A stretch of DNA of 64,000 bases, from positions 3,876,501-3,940,500 of the forward strand of contig NC_081823.1 of the NCBI RefSeq assembly GCF_030704535.1, written 5' to 3'. Below are positions 46,361 to 59,700 of this stretch, one piece after another (the first letter of the stretch is position 1; each line of letters begins with the position of its first letter). This DNA is from Vitis vinifera. Taxonomy: Eukaryota > Streptophyta > Magnoliopsida > Vitales > Vitaceae. The notes under the pieces were generated by a model. That model was not told where the DNA came from. It was given only the letters and a program-made list of their open reading frames with translations, and did no database searches. The position numbers and the translations under genes are program-made.

Positions 46361-48310
46361 ATGCCCTTACATATATAGACCAGGGTCTATGCATATTTAA
46401 AAATATTAAAATTAGATTAAAAATATTTTAAGTTTTCAAATAAACTTTTATTCTATAAAAATAATAAAGCAGTTTAACATTCTCAAAAACTATTTTTTAA
46501 ATTTGTTTTAAAAAATAGTTACCAAATTCTAACATTTCTCAAAAATGATTTATGTCATTGAATTTAATTTTAGGTTAAAAAAAAGGGAAAGTTAGGAAAC
46601 AATTTTTAAAAATAGAAAAAAAAAACCATTAAATAACAATATTTTTGAAAATTTTATTTGAATTAGTAAATAAATAAATGAATCAGAATATTTAAAATTT
46701 CTTGAAAAACAATCATGATACTGGCTTTTCTTTTAAGGAAAAGTGCAGAGGCAATTTCCTGTACATTGACTTATGGTCACAATTTATCACTGGAAATGTT
46801 TTGAATTTTTTTTGAATAATTAAATAGGGTTTTCCACTTTTAATATATTTCCCCATTTTTTATTTTTTAAAATAAAATATTTTATACAAAAAATAAATTT
46901 CCTTATACAAAAATATAAATTTACTTTAGATTCTTAAAAATTATTTTTAAAAAAAAATTAAAATTGTATTCCAATGGATACTAAATTAAAAAACAGACCG
47001 TTGTATGAAGTTTAAAATATAGATTTCTTATCTCTTACCTTATTTATGCAATTTAGAATTTTAGATTGTAATAATTTAAAGTGTTTTTGGCAATTGATTT
47101 TAGAAAACATTTATAATACTTAAATAATAAATTTTTTAAGTGTTAAAAAGGATAAAAATGCTTCATAAAATCATTGTCAAACGGACTCTTATTCCAATCA
47201 TGAAATAAATTTTATTTATATTAATACATACACATTTATATAAAATACAAAAAACTCTAAACCATTCATCATATTTTCGGTTGCTATTGAAATATATATG
47301 TATATCAAAGGTTTATGAAATATATTTTATAAAATAAATAATAATTTGTGTATTTTATAAAGATACACATAGGGGGTGATAATTTGTGTAAAGTGGCCCG
47401 TGCCGTGTCAAAGTCCAACACTTTATTGCAAAAGTTAACTTAAATCTAATGAGAATAATAATCGTCTTAAAAATATAAATTCAAATACTTATTATATTAA
47501 TTCTTAAATAATTAATACATCATGTAACCTATTTAATAATTGAGTATTTCTATTTAATCCTCGATTAGATGTTGATTGTATAAATCTATTTAATTAATAT
47601 TTCAACTAAATATGTTAATAACTTAATCAATTTATTTATTTAAAAATAAATTAAAAATGAATAAAGTATAAGTTAAATAGTTCAAAGTTATAATTAGATT
47701 AATAAATGTAATTATTAAATAGATCAATTCGACTCAAATTCATGATACATAAATCAATAAAAAAACTACCTATTTATTAAATAAATTATATAAGTGAAAA
47801 CATAATTATACTTAGTCTAAACCTGCAAAAGATGTATTGATGATTCGTGTCAAACTTTATCACTTATACTTAAGCAACTCTCGCTTAGTAAAGTAAAATC
47901 TAAATGTAAACCCGCATAATCGGAATGGTTGATATCACACATTTAGTAAAAAACTCGACATCGAAAGGATAGTAACGCGACAAATTTAAACAAAAACAAC
48001 AAATTTATTATTTATGTTGTACATATATATATATGGCTAGTATTTTTTATTTATTTATTTTTAATTTTCTAGTGTTTTCCTCTTTATAGTTCATCTTGTG
48101 AAATTCTACTACAAAAGGGATGAATTATGAAAACAAAACGATAAATTAATACTATAAGAGTTGGATGGACAGATTCAAAGAGTGCCATCCAAGGAGAAAC
48201 GGGGAGACCGTATTATAAATTTATAAGGTCCCCAACGGAGGAATGAAAACGGTGGTGTGACGAAACAGTGAAAAAACGGGGAAAGTAAGACGGCGTCGTT
48301 TTCACAAACG
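46361..48310. other. AT-rich intergenic DNA
   Basis: No coding signal. 46430-46560 shares CTCAAAAACTATTTTTTAAA...AGTTACCAAA words with the AT-rich MITE family and is probably a decayed copy. The rest is very AT-rich, featureless DNA. Confidence 0.5.
48289..48303. promoter_or_regulatory. ACGGCGTCGTTTT motif
   Basis: GACGGCGTCGTTTT, the complement of the AAACGACGCCGTTT palindrome seen before both DUF4220 genes. Here it lies about 20 bp upstream of a TATA box. Confidence 0.4.
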
Positions 48311-48320
48311 GAAGTAGTTT

Positions 48321-48330
48321 TATATAAAAG
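48321..48330 (+). promoter_or_regulatory. TATA box of a candidate short gene
   Basis: TATATAAAAG, an excellent TATA match, 44 bp upstream of the first ATG (48365). Confidence 0.45.
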
Positions 48331-48364
48331 CAGCGTCTTTTCAAGTTTCAACTTTGAAGTTTCG

Positions 48365-48861
48365 ATGTCGGGCCAAAAGGTACGCATCTTCTGCTTTCCT
48401 CATCTCTCCTCTTCTATATCTCGATAGGGATTATGGGTTGGTCTGGAAGTTTTGGGGTATGCTTCAAATGAACCTTTTTTGTATTTTGGAAATCATGGGG
48501 TTTTTGGTTTTGGGTTGATTGAGAGGCTATTGTCACGTTGCAGATTGATTAGTTGTGTGAAGGGAAATCATGAATTGTTGATTTTGATAATCAATAAATG
48601 AAAGATCCCACAATATTAGTAGGTTTGCAGATTTCAATGATGAACAAATGCTGGTCTGCTTTGTTGAATGGATGTTCTTGCAGAATGAATAGGTGTTTTA
48701 TTGGGGTTTAGTATATGTCAACCCATTATAATATGCCTGGACTTGTTTTGAGCTGTCTCCCCTGTTATGAGATTCTTGATGTTCTCACGGTTTCTTAAAA
48801 ATGTATATTTTTCCTCAATGGTACAGGCAACCGGCTGAAGCCCTTCTTCCTTCTTAGTTCC

Positions 48862-48914
<53 letters not shown>

Positions 48915-49544
48915 TTCTCTCTCTTTCAAGTATTTTCATCGGCATATTTGATAATTCTTAATCAGGTAATTTTTGGTTGGGATTAATCTGTGTTTCATGG
49001 CTTGAATAGAATAAATGAGTTTAGTTCTCAGGCCTTTTTGAAGGTAGATTGCTTTTGTTAGTCTGATTGCTAAGTTTTGGATTAAAGAATTCTGAACGGG
49101 AATCTCTTTGTTATCTATCTTTCCAAAGAAAAATGCATTTAATGGTATACTCGATAGATGCTTTTGTGTGATTATTGTATGATTGGGAACCATCATCTTA
49201 TACAAGGAATTTGGGCTACAGGGCGTGTGTTTACATAGAGTACGTCAATTTCTTTTGGCAGCTCATTATTTTCTGGAATTATCGCTGGATATTTCCTTGA
49301 TATTGTTAATTATATTATTTGTAGTTTCTGATGAATTTTTCTTAATATAAGGAATTTGTGGGAATAACTGTGTGTCATATTTATGCTATGTCAAGTGATC
49401 AGTTATTTACTCATCCTCTATTTTATTGTTCGTATTCAGGTGGACCTCATTCATGAGGAAGGTTATGAGCAAGCTTGGAGATTTAGATGTAAATTCAATT
49501 GGCTAGTGGCCAAAAATCAAAATTATGCTCAGACATGGAGCTAA
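48365..49544 (+). CDS. Candidate two-exon short gene (39 aa) or lncRNA
   Basis: A strong TATA box (48321) precedes ATG at 48365. Five codons (MSGQK) run to a donor GTACGC at 48380. A good acceptor (TTCGTATTCAG) at 49439 joins in phase 0 to VDLIHEEGYEQAWRFRCKF and on to a TAA at 49542-49544, giving 39 residues. I recognise no family. Further exon-like segments with acceptor and donor exist at 49626-49662 and 54110-54189, so the real transcript could be longer or noncoding. The case rests on the promoter and phase-compatible splice sites only. Confidence 0.3.
48865..48906. repeat. (CT)n microsatellite
   Basis: About 20 CT units inside the intron of the candidate short gene. The minus-strand frame with Arg-Glu repeats over it is an artefact. 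Confidence 0.95.
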
Positions 49545-51479
49545 TGTGAACCAAATTATATGTGCTTCTATGAGTCAACATTCTCCAGAAGAAAAACTAA
49601 TGAAAATGTTCCATTTAACAACAGGGTGAGAAAAGGCCTGAAATGAAGGACTCTTGGAAAGGGTAATGACAATGCTCTTTACTATTCATTTAGATGTTGC
49701 TCTGTCTTCCAACACACAGTTGAGAACTATGTCATTATTGATGTAACTGGGTTTTCAAACTGGTTATATGTATTCCTTCCTTTTGTCTGTAATATACAAT
49801 TCATCTCATTTCTTGTAGTGCTGCCTGCTTTTCCTTACATGGCTAGATGATCATTTGGTGGCACCATTCCAACAATTTCTTTGGCATGCTTTTTGTTTTT
49901 ATTTATGATTTTCGTGATTACTGAGATAAACTAAACTGTTGTTAATTTATCATCTCCTAAGGTGGGATTATCAAACCAACAAAAATCAGAACTATGCAAT
50001 ACTTATCCTGAGGATATATATATAGCCCATGATGCTATAATTTCAAATATCAGTTTCTTATAAAATTAGAGAATTGAAGCATGCAGTTGTTTACAAAATT
50101 GCATATTTCAGAATTTGGTTTGGGATGTAGCTCTGACCACTGATCACAAAGTTGTGAACAAGTAAAATTTTCATTAACACGAGTTAGTCTATGTTATATG
50201 GACTGATTTGGGGTTGAATTGAGATCTTTATTTAGCTACTCTGCTTCCTGGTTGATTCAAATAGAAGGTCATTGATCTACTGAGTTATATGTCTGCATAA
50301 TTTTGGCCAAGAAACTCCCTTAGTTCTAGCTTGACTTGACAATGCACCAGTTTAATCCCAGTTGTGTAGCCCTAATCTCAGAGTGCAAGTATAGAGCCTA
50401 TGATCTTAACACGTGTAATCTTGATTACAAAATGTCCCCCTTGATTGGAAGCATGTTCCAGAACTCCAACATTTGTTCCATTTTCAATGTACCTGGTATC
50501 TGGTATTTTAATGGTGTTGTCAAACTGTTGGTTAAGGGCATGTTTGATCTTCCTCATCATGTTCTAAATAGATATGCCCTGCTCTTCTGTACCTCTTGTG
50601 TTTTCAGGACTTCAGTCCAAGCTTCTGATAATAAATACATTTGAAAGTACTTAATAGACAGCAAAAGCATTCCATCCAAATGAAATCGTTCCCTTTCTTT
50701 ACATGGCATCTAACATCAGTTATTGAATCTCTCTATTCTGTATATAGGCATTTAATAGTATTAAGATAGGACTTTATTTGCAGCCTTTCATCTTCTATCA
50801 ATTCTTTTATTTTTAGGTGGTGGGCATGCATGGGGTTAAGTTGTTTGTAGCTGGTTTTTCCATCCATCCACAAAATCTTATTCATGAGATCATTTGTTAA
50901 TTGTAATTATTTCCTTATAAAAGGTGGATTTGTTTATTTGAATGATGTCATTTGCGTAGATGTCCAAATTCATCAGCTCTTTGGGAAAATCTTGATGTTC
51001 TGTTTTATTTTATTTTTCTAAGCATCTAGAAACATCCAGATTTCTTTTATTTCTGATCAGATATTTACCTTTCTTCAATTTGAATGTTTCTAGATGGTAG
51101 ATTTTTTATTTATAAGATTGTCATCTCTGTCAGTTAACTACAGTATTACGTGGGATAAAAAAATAGTCATGTATAGCATAGAGTAGTAAGGTATGTTACT
51201 TGTTCACATGAATAGGTGTTATGCCTTTAATAAACCATATATTCTATGAATCATTATGCATAGATTCAAATTTTCAGATGATTAACAACAGAAACCACTA
51301 TCACTCATTGAATGTTAGGCCTGTTGGGTACCTCATACAGAAACTGATGGTTTATGGATGGTTATCTACCATAACTGTGTACATAAATGATTCAACTTAA
51401 AAGGTGGATATGTGGAATTCAAAGTTTGGAGGGAGGTTCATGATGTTCTATCTAGGTAATTGTTTTTTATTTTTAAGTC
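49545..51479. other. Non-coding stretch
   Basis: No open frame with recognisable features. Splice-like sites at 49626 (acceptor) and 49662 (donor) could mark one small exon of the upstream candidate transcript. Confidence 0.4.
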
Positions 51480-51810
51480 GTTACTTGAGAAAGACTGTCC
51501 TCCTATTTGTTGTACCTATGATTGATAGGAAAGTTGGTGATGTTTCATGTAGGCTAACTGTTCTTTTTCCACAAGTTGTTGCGTGAGAAGGATTGTCCTC
51601 CTCATCATTGTCCCTACAATTGATAGGTTGTTTTGAGGAAAGTTCAAGGTGTTTTATCTAGGCCAGATCTTTTTGATATAATTGTTTGCTTTAAGAAAGA
51701 TTATCCTCCTCATTGTTGTCTCTGTGCTCAATGAAAGATTATCCTCCTCATTTTGTCCCTGGGATCAGTGAAAGATTGTCCTCCTTATTGCTGTCCCTGA
51801 GGTTGATGTG
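51480..51810. repeat. Degenerate minisatellite, GATTxTCCTCCTCATTGTTGTCCCT
   Basis: Five diverged copies of a word close to GAAAGATTGTCCTCCTCATTGTTGTCCCTxxGATTGAT, starting near 51487, 51584, 51694, 51733 and 51770. The last three follow each other at 37-39-bp spacing. The first two also share flanking GGTTCA/GTTTTATCTAGGC words, suggesting a longer older unit of about 100 bp. Confidence 0.7.
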
Positions 51811-54596
51811 TGGTTACGTGGCACAAAATAATATGTGTGGATAGCATAATATAGTACAGATTTCATGCTATCCCCACATGAACCCTGAAGTATGCAAATA
51901 ATGCGCGTAGATAATATCATCCAGATTATAGCTTGAGCCTACTAATGTTGAAGTTGTCTTGAAGCTTTTGAACACTTCAGCCATACATAAATCAACAATA
52001 TCAAGGGTACCTACCAAATTTGTGAGCAAGTCAACTTAGAGATGCAAGCTGCTTATTTTAGTAGCTTGTGTGTGCACAAGGAATCTCCAAGTACTGTACC
52101 AAGAAATAACCTATTTGAGTATAAGGTGTAAATATTCTTTAAACTTGCTACAGGGAAGAGGGGTGTGCATGTAGCAACAAACATCGAAACTTGAGGCTTA
52201 TCTAATTATGCAATCGAGTTATTTAGTACAGAATGATGAAACTTATATTTGACATTTGTTAGCCTAATTCCCATTTGTATTAGAAGAAAAACAAAAATGT
52301 TATTTTAGGATTATTTAATGCTAAGGTAAATGGGTGGATGGAGTGAGGAAGCAAGCCTTTGGGCTTGGTTAAATAATTTGTTATTTTGTTTTGAAACCTA
52401 GCGGATCAAACTCATTGTATGGTTAAAATTGTCTGGTATAGTTTGATAGAGGCAGAACTATCAAGTGCCACGCACATTTTAAGGTTTACACATTTTATAC
52501 AGATGGGAAAAACCTTGAGAATCTTTTAGCCTTCTGTGGGTTAACAGAGCATCTAATGCTATAATAGTCTGATTTCATTTGCAAGTGATTGTAGTACTGA
52601 ATTTAAGTCGTACATAGTTGTGATACCTATCGCACTACTTATTGAAAGACAAATAGCTCAAAATGTGGATGGTTTTAGGGGATTAGTAGTAATATTGTTA
52701 GTCATTCAATCCTGTGTTCCTTGTATTCCAGTTTTTAGTTTGAACTGTTTAGTTTTCTGTTTCCCGTGCATTGCCTTTCCAAATCATAAAAAGGAAAAGC
52801 AAAATTGATGTATATGAATAGTAGAAACAAGTTTAGAAATGAGCGCATCAGTGAACTTTATAGAAATTCTACCGTATGTGGCAAGGGTGTTCAATTGAAA
52901 CTGTGGCACATGATTTGTCTTGCAGTTTCCCAATTACTGGGTTAAGGCATATTTTTTGCATGACTCTTGACGATTTAGACTATATTTTCTGTCAACTCCT
53001 AAAAGCTACACTGTTATAATCCAGGGATCTGCTTGTACATATAATTGTTTTTTAGAATGCTCATGTGATGCCTTGCTACTTCTGCTTTTGTTCTGGATTC
53101 AAGTTGAGTTATTTCTTTGGCTCCTCTCTTTCCACTATTCAAGTTGACCCAGTATCTGTTCTGATGTTCTTGTTACATGTTTTGTTCAACAAACTCTGCA
53201 ATTCTAGTTTGACTTGAAAAGGCTTCCTTCCTTCTTGTCAAAATTATAATCTCATGCAGCCATTATTGTAGACTGCAGCAGTAGAGCCTATGACTTCTAT
53301 CATATTTGATTGGATTTGTCATGACCCTACGAGTGGCAATCTCTCATAGATAATACATGCAAGCTCAGCAAATTGTCCCTATATACACAACTTGAAGAAA
53401 GCGATCAATTTCATAATACAAGGTTAGGAATGTTCCCAAACTTATTATGTTATTGACAGGTGTCCTAACTTGCTGCTGCATTCTAGTTAGTTCTTAGTTT
53501 TTTCATCCTCATTCCTTGCTTGAGATAAGTGGATTTGGAATAACTTACAAGGTCAATTGTGCAATGTAAACTGCACAGAAATTTACAGTTTTTCCTCATG
53601 AAAATATGTATACGACAAATTTGATCCCCCACTAGCTGCTTCTGTTTTGCAGTGATTCCATTTTTGTATTGGGATGACACCATATCGAGGGATTGGATTT
53701 ATCTTCTCTGGGAAGCGAAACATAGGATTTCATTTGCTGTGCATTGAAACATCCCCTTTCATCTCTAGAAGGTTAGCAATATTTATTAAGGCATGTAGGC
53801 TAACTCATCACCATACTGTATGTTTTTTAAAGAAAGATTCTTCCTCCCCTTAGTTGTAAATAATGCTTGTGGACTCTATTACACGATTGGTATATAAAAT
53901 ATTTTATGGATATAATCACAGGATAATGAAGACTGTTGTTTATAAGTATGGATCTCGTATCTATAATAAACCGAAAAGTCTATGGATCAGTCTTGTACAA
54001 GTAACAATTAGTAATATTTATTGGGGCTATTGTACACATCACAACTGAAATTGATTATATAGAGAGACTAGCAAATTTGTGTATTGACAGTCAACTTATT
54101 GACCATGCAGGTGTGATCTCTAAGAATCATTTCTGCAGAAGCAACCTCCAGAATTCAGAAGACAAGCGATTACCCTATGAGTATGAGAGGTAAGCATTTG
54201 ATGGTGTTTTGGTATATGAAAACCTTAATTAGGAAACTTATAAAATCTATATGCCACCAAACATGAAGACAAGAAGCTAAGAATATGGTCTGGTAATTTA
54301 ATTAATATGATTTTATAAATTTTATATCATTGTTTGTCTTTGCATTATGAGGGGGTGTCTCATTTTCTTCAGAGAAAATAAGGGGTCTCACTTGATGAAT
54401 GATATAGTATTTGCAGAATCCATATTATTAAAATAAGACAAGAGTTACCTAACCATAAAGAATAGACATATGCTTGTGCACCCTATTACTCTACTGGTGT
54501 ATACAATAATTCAGGCATATCATCTCACAACAGTAAGACTGTTCTCCAAATCCACACATGCACATAATTCAAACATTTATGGTCTAGTTAAAGTAT
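51811..54596. other. Non-coding stretch
   Basis: No convincing gene. One exon-like segment at 54110-54189 (acceptor ACCATGCAG, donor GAGAGGTAAG) reads VISKNHFCRSNLQNSEDKRL in one frame, but no partner exon was found. 53850-53930 and 54465-54530 share a diverged sequence (TGCTTGTGGACTCTATTAC / TGCTTGTGCACCCTATTAC). Confidence 0.4.
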
Positions 54597-54637
54597 TCTC
54601 TCTCTCTCTCTCTCTCTCCCTCTCCCTCTCTCTCTCC
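54597..54637. repeat. (CT)n microsatellite, interrupted
   Basis: CT repeat interrupted by two CCC steps. Confidence 0.9.
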
Positions 54638-56317
54638 CCACATCACTATATGGAATATATAAAAATATCTTGCCCTTATCTTACTTGCTGGATAAAATAA
54701 TATTTGACCAAACCCACATTAAAAGTAGAAGATTCACCTAACATTAAAGAATAAGCACATGCTTTTGTGGTTAGGTGTCTTCATTGTTTTGTTATCAGGA
54801 AAATCTCAAGTATGAATGGTAGGACTGTCTTCACATATGCTATATAACCAATAATGTACCATATGGAGCTTTATAATGTGAAATCAAATGGTAACATCAA
54901 ATATGTTGAAATTCCTTCTCTGATGATACATTAAACCTTAATTGCTTTGATCTCGCGATAATTCCGAGGATTTATGTTTGCTACAAAATATTCATGACAA
55001 AAGCATAAATTTTCATCCCAAATCATCCAAATATCACTACTATGACTCAAATCATAGATAAAAATGGTTGGAATCAGGATGTCTTTCAGAGCTGCAAACT
55101 AATGGTTGAGTTAGGTAGGTTGAGAATATTATATTAGACTTACAAGTGCATACCTTGTAGTATAGGCTTCCTATATAGATATATCCTTAGCTGTTAACCT
55201 CATTAAGACTATATATACACATCTTTCACTTGGTGTTTGACCAAATTTGGTGCAATGTGGTGTTATTTTATTGGACAGAAGGTTAACCAACCATATTTAT
55301 TAATATTTAGATTAGTGGCTTATGTCAAAAGAGTAGTCTCCTTTCAATCACATTAGGAGTTTTGGAAGGACAATTAAGTAATGTCGACACCGTAAAACTA
55401 TATACACTTGTAAAGTAATTATTCGATAAGCGTAAAGCATCTTTAATACCACTAACGATTATTGGTCCTTGATCTTAACGATTCTCCCAATCAAGCTTTG
55501 TGAATTGAACCATAACGCTGACTTTGATATTATTTGCTCGATAATTAGCTCGTTAGAGCCAATAATTTTTCAAATTAATAAGTATCACATCAATATGCTT
55601 AAAAAATTATTATCTTTTTGTTTTTTATGGAAGAGAGAAAAAAAAAGGGAAGAAGATACATGAACCAACTGTAGACATAAAGCACATGTGATATAATTAA
55701 GTGCAAGGTGTCTCCATATGCCCAACTTTATGACACATAATCAAGCGGGTACATGTCATTCATAGATTGGGATTGATGAGTGGTGGACTCCAAGTTGGCT
55801 TGGCTCATCTCTGCACCCTAGAAGGAATCCATTTTTTCTTTGCTTTTTCTTGCTCAAGATTTCTTACAAACATAAGAAACGACATCTTTGAAAAAGCATA
55901 TTGTAATAGTCATGATTTGAAATAAAATGCTTTTTTTTAATTGGGAATTGGTGGAATTTGGATTCTTGGAAAAATAGTGCATTTTTTTATAATAAATATT
56001 TTGTTCCAATTTTGAAACTAATTCTATTTTTTAATAATAAACTTTTGATTCATTTGACCGTTGAATACCTTAGTGTTTCAACCTTGTCGTATGTGATATA
56101 GCTTTGAATCTTTGATCCAACCTTGTATTTCGTGTCGTGACGTAGGTGAGCAGCCATTATTGCCACCTGCTTCTTTACGACAATATTGCCATAACTTTAA
56201 AAATATTAGTTTTGCAAAATTTTCATCCGACTGATACATCGACGAGTAAATTTTTGTATGAAATGACATGCACCTATGTCTACATCACGTAGAGTGGCGG
56301 GAAGAACTTGATTAAAA
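54638..56317. other. AT-rich intergenic DNA
   Basis: I see nothing beyond low-complexity AT-rich sequence and short unconvincing open frames. Confidence 0.4.
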
Positions 56318-56665
56318 AAACATGTTGGATAACTATTTTAAAAAACGGTGTTAAAAAATAGTTTTTAAAAATTATTTTACAATATTTTATAAAATAAAAA
56401 TGTGTTTGAGAACTTGTTTTTAATGTTTATAAATATGTTTTAAAAATGATTTTTATGTTTAGGATTTTATTTTTAATTATTATATATGTTTGTATAATTA
56501 TTTTTTAAAAATATTTTAAATAAAAATAAGTGAAAATAATTAAAAGATATTTTTTTAAAATAAAAAATAAAAAACAGTTTTTTGTTTGTTAAATACGTTT
56601 TTCAATTTTTTTTGTTTTTGTTTTTAGAACTGTTTTTGAAAACAGTTGTCAAATAAGTCCATGCT
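56318..56665. mobile_element. AT-rich MITE
   Basis: From ATGTTGGATAACTATTTTAAAAAACGG to GAACTGTTTTTGAAAACAGTTGTCAAATAAGTCC. It shares the GTTTTTAGAACTGTTTTTGAAAACAGTTGTCAAA terminus type and the inner TTTTTAATTATTATATATGTTTGTATAATTATT block with the copy at 59342-59700. Confidence 0.55.
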
Positions 56666-59341
56666 CCATTTGAAAAGTGTCTTTTTGAAAGAATTTTTTA
56701 ATGTTTCATAAAATAAGAATACCTTTGAAATCTAAAATATTTTTATCTTATTTTTTATTTTTTATTTTTAAGAATAAATAATTGTTTTATGTTTTTTAAT
56801 TATTCAACTTGTTTTTTGGTTTTTTTCTATTATCTAGAAGGGAGATTATTTTCAAAGTAGTTGTAAGTTGTAACAATAATTTTACTTCACAATTTTTTTA
56901 ATAACACACCCAAATAAAAAAAAAAATTGATTACTTCTTGTTTTTTTCTTGTTGAGTAGAAAAAAGGGTGTCAAATGAGAAGGGTTCAACACCAAACCTA
57001 GAGTTGCATATTAGATATTGATGATCTCTTGAATACGCCACCTAGGCCAGCCAGTAAACCTTGTTCTCTGGTCGCCATGGTCACATCTCCAAGCTACTAC
57101 CTTCACTTCTGGGTATTTTTTAAGGTAAGTAGAGATCCTTGACTGTGTTCTTAATCAATAATGACTCCATGATTACATGATGCAAGTACAGTGATCTCAA
57201 CTGTAGCATGGAAAAAAAAGGTGGGCACTCTCTTCTCTCTAAAGTAGGCTACCTCCCTATTTTTCTGAGTGTTTCCTTCTGGTGGGAGGTTTCCCACTTG
57301 AGTAAACATGTTCTTGGTTTTGAATCAAATCTGCCTTTGACCAGAAACTTTCTGTCATTCATTCTTTTAAGCTCTGTTTGGACAATTTGCCGATACAGTA
57401 ATCAAAGTTAGGCCTTCTTTATATTTTTTTTTGCCTTAGCAATCTTGTCTTTTGGTTTGTTGCATGAAAAGTCTTTCATATATGATATTTCGATGTTTCA
57501 ACCTCAACCGAAATTTTGAAAAGTATCATAAGCTAATTTGAATGTCTCAGAGAGCTTGTGAAGTCATTGTGTATTCTAATCCTTTTTCTAATGGGAACGA
57601 CTGCAAACTTGTCAAACTTTTCCCTAACTTCTGTTGACAAAAATGGCATCAAATGATTTAAAACCCTAATGGGAATAAACTGAGTGGGGCCTGAGGACCA
57701 AAGCATTACTTTCACCTCAATGATTCCACCACTTGCATTGGTACATATGATTAATTAATGGTGACTGACACAATAGGGACCTGACTATGAATTGTGAAAT
57801 GGACCTTCCCTCTTGACCCAGGCAACCTTATCCTCTGCCGCTATGACCTAATTTACTTGCTTTCCGGCGTTATAAGAAGTAAATTTCCAACAGACTACCG
57901 TATAAACCTGCACCAGAGAAACTTGAGAGAACCCATCATGTGTAACATATTTTCCATTCTACAACACCACTGGTTTAGTATTATAGAACCTTTAGTAGTT
58001 GTTGACACCCTTAAGAAGCTTGTTTACCTTCGTTAAGAAAATTTTAACTCTATCAACCTCATTAAACAAAAGTTTTGGAATGTACTTACTCCATTATGAT
58101 TAGCTTCGTTGTCATTAAGTATTCGTAGTTGTTAAGTATCGGTAAACATGGTCAAGTTGTTTTTAAAGTTTAAACTTTTGAGTTAGTATAATAATCTTTT
58201 TAAAGAAAAATCAAAATTTTGGTAAAGTTTAGAAAACACTTTCAAAAAATTAAAAAATTATTTATGGTGGTAGTTACTGTGGAAACATTTGATAGATAAT
58301 TCTCTAAAAAACACTTATACAAAAAAGACTTAGAATAGAGATGTCACGACCTCACTCTCTACCTGATATTTGTCTAGTTCAGGGTTCAACAGTGCACACA
58401 TGACCTATCAGTCGAACTCGATTTTGCTTATTTATTAAGCTTACATCCTTAAGAAAATGTCTCTATAATGTGTTGTGTAAACCTTTCATATATAACTCTT
58501 CCCCAACCACTACCCGGGTGACGTGGGGCACTACAAGAAACATTGTCAAATGTTCTTTTAATTTGATACAAAGGTATTAGGTTTTATACGGCTTTGTTAT
58601 GTACTAGTCAACTTGATAGTATTACATTATTGATTTACATTTGAAAACCTTAAACTATTAGTGCAATTGGTACACTAAAGTCCTTATTTATATGCTAAAT
58701 TACAACGTATAATTTCATCTGTCAAAATAATACTTCAATTTTCAAAAGTTTAGCCGTGATTGTGGTTTCTTTTTGAAGATTTCATAGTGGATAATCACAT
58801 CAAGGTAAAGATGGAATATAAGTATTGAGAAACAGAGAAAACTTGGGCGTACGATAGGTGTGAAAACTAACGATACCACACAGTAAAATTGACACTTAAC
58901 TAAGTGACTCTATCAAGGAAGGTCAACCTTGCTCTCTTAATCAATCCCATCCCAGCATTCAGCATTGTCTGCTTGCGATTTAAAGTATGGAGAAATTAGT
59001 ATCAGTTACATGACCAAAATGGTGTGAGCTGTTCAGGGAAAGCAACCATTTACTGCTTCATAAATATTAAAAGAAGCATCAGCTTGACTTTTCTCTACCA
59101 TCTATCCTATCATAGCATAGGGCATGATTTTGTCCATATGTGTATATATATATATATTAAGCTTATCTAGGCTAAATCCTTAATGGCCCACCTCACAACA
59201 ACTCTTTTTATTTTTATTATTTTTGTTTTTTAAGAACTAATTGGTTAATAGGATGAAATAATCCTAAAAAGATAATTTTTATAAAAAAAAAATGAAGGAT
59301 ATTTTTGTCAAATGAAGCCAAAGGAAGATGAAAGATTATGG
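56666..59341. other. Gene-poor DNA with one repetitive-looking block
   Basis: No gene found. 58347-58545 has ACCACTACCCGGGTGACGTGGGGCACTAC and CACGACCTCACTCTC, which look like a decayed retroelement end, but I cannot classify it. Short open frames at 57208 and 57794 lack family features. Confidence 0.4.
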
Positions 59342-59700
59342 TATGTTTCATAACCATTTTGAAAAACAGTTCTGAAAAATAATTTTTAAGAATAGTTTTA
59401 TAAAACAATAACCTATTGGAAAACCTAAAATATTTTTAACCTGTTTTTAATATTTTTAAATATGTTTTAAAAAACAATTTTTATGTCTAGTATTTTATTT
59501 TTAATCATTCTATATATTTATATAATTATTATTTTTAAACAATCATAAAAAACAAATGAAAATAACATAAAACAACTAAAAAATGTTTTCTGAAAACGTA
59601 TTGATTTATATTCTTAAGAATAAAAAATATAAAACAATTTTTTATTTTATTTTGAAAAATAAAAAACTACTTTTAAAAATAGTTACCAAACAGATCATAG
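59342..59700. mobile_element. AT-rich MITE
   Basis: From GTATGTTTCATAACCATTTTGAAAAACAG to TACTTTTAAAAATAGTTACCAAACAGATCATA. The ends are inverted (ATGTTTCATAACxATTTT / AAAATAGTTACCAAACAGATCAT), and the inner block matches the copy at 56318-56665. Confidence 0.55.

Noticed and set aside
48718-48945. 75-aa minus-strand frame with Arg-Glu repeats
   Set aside because: Produced by the (CT)n microsatellite.
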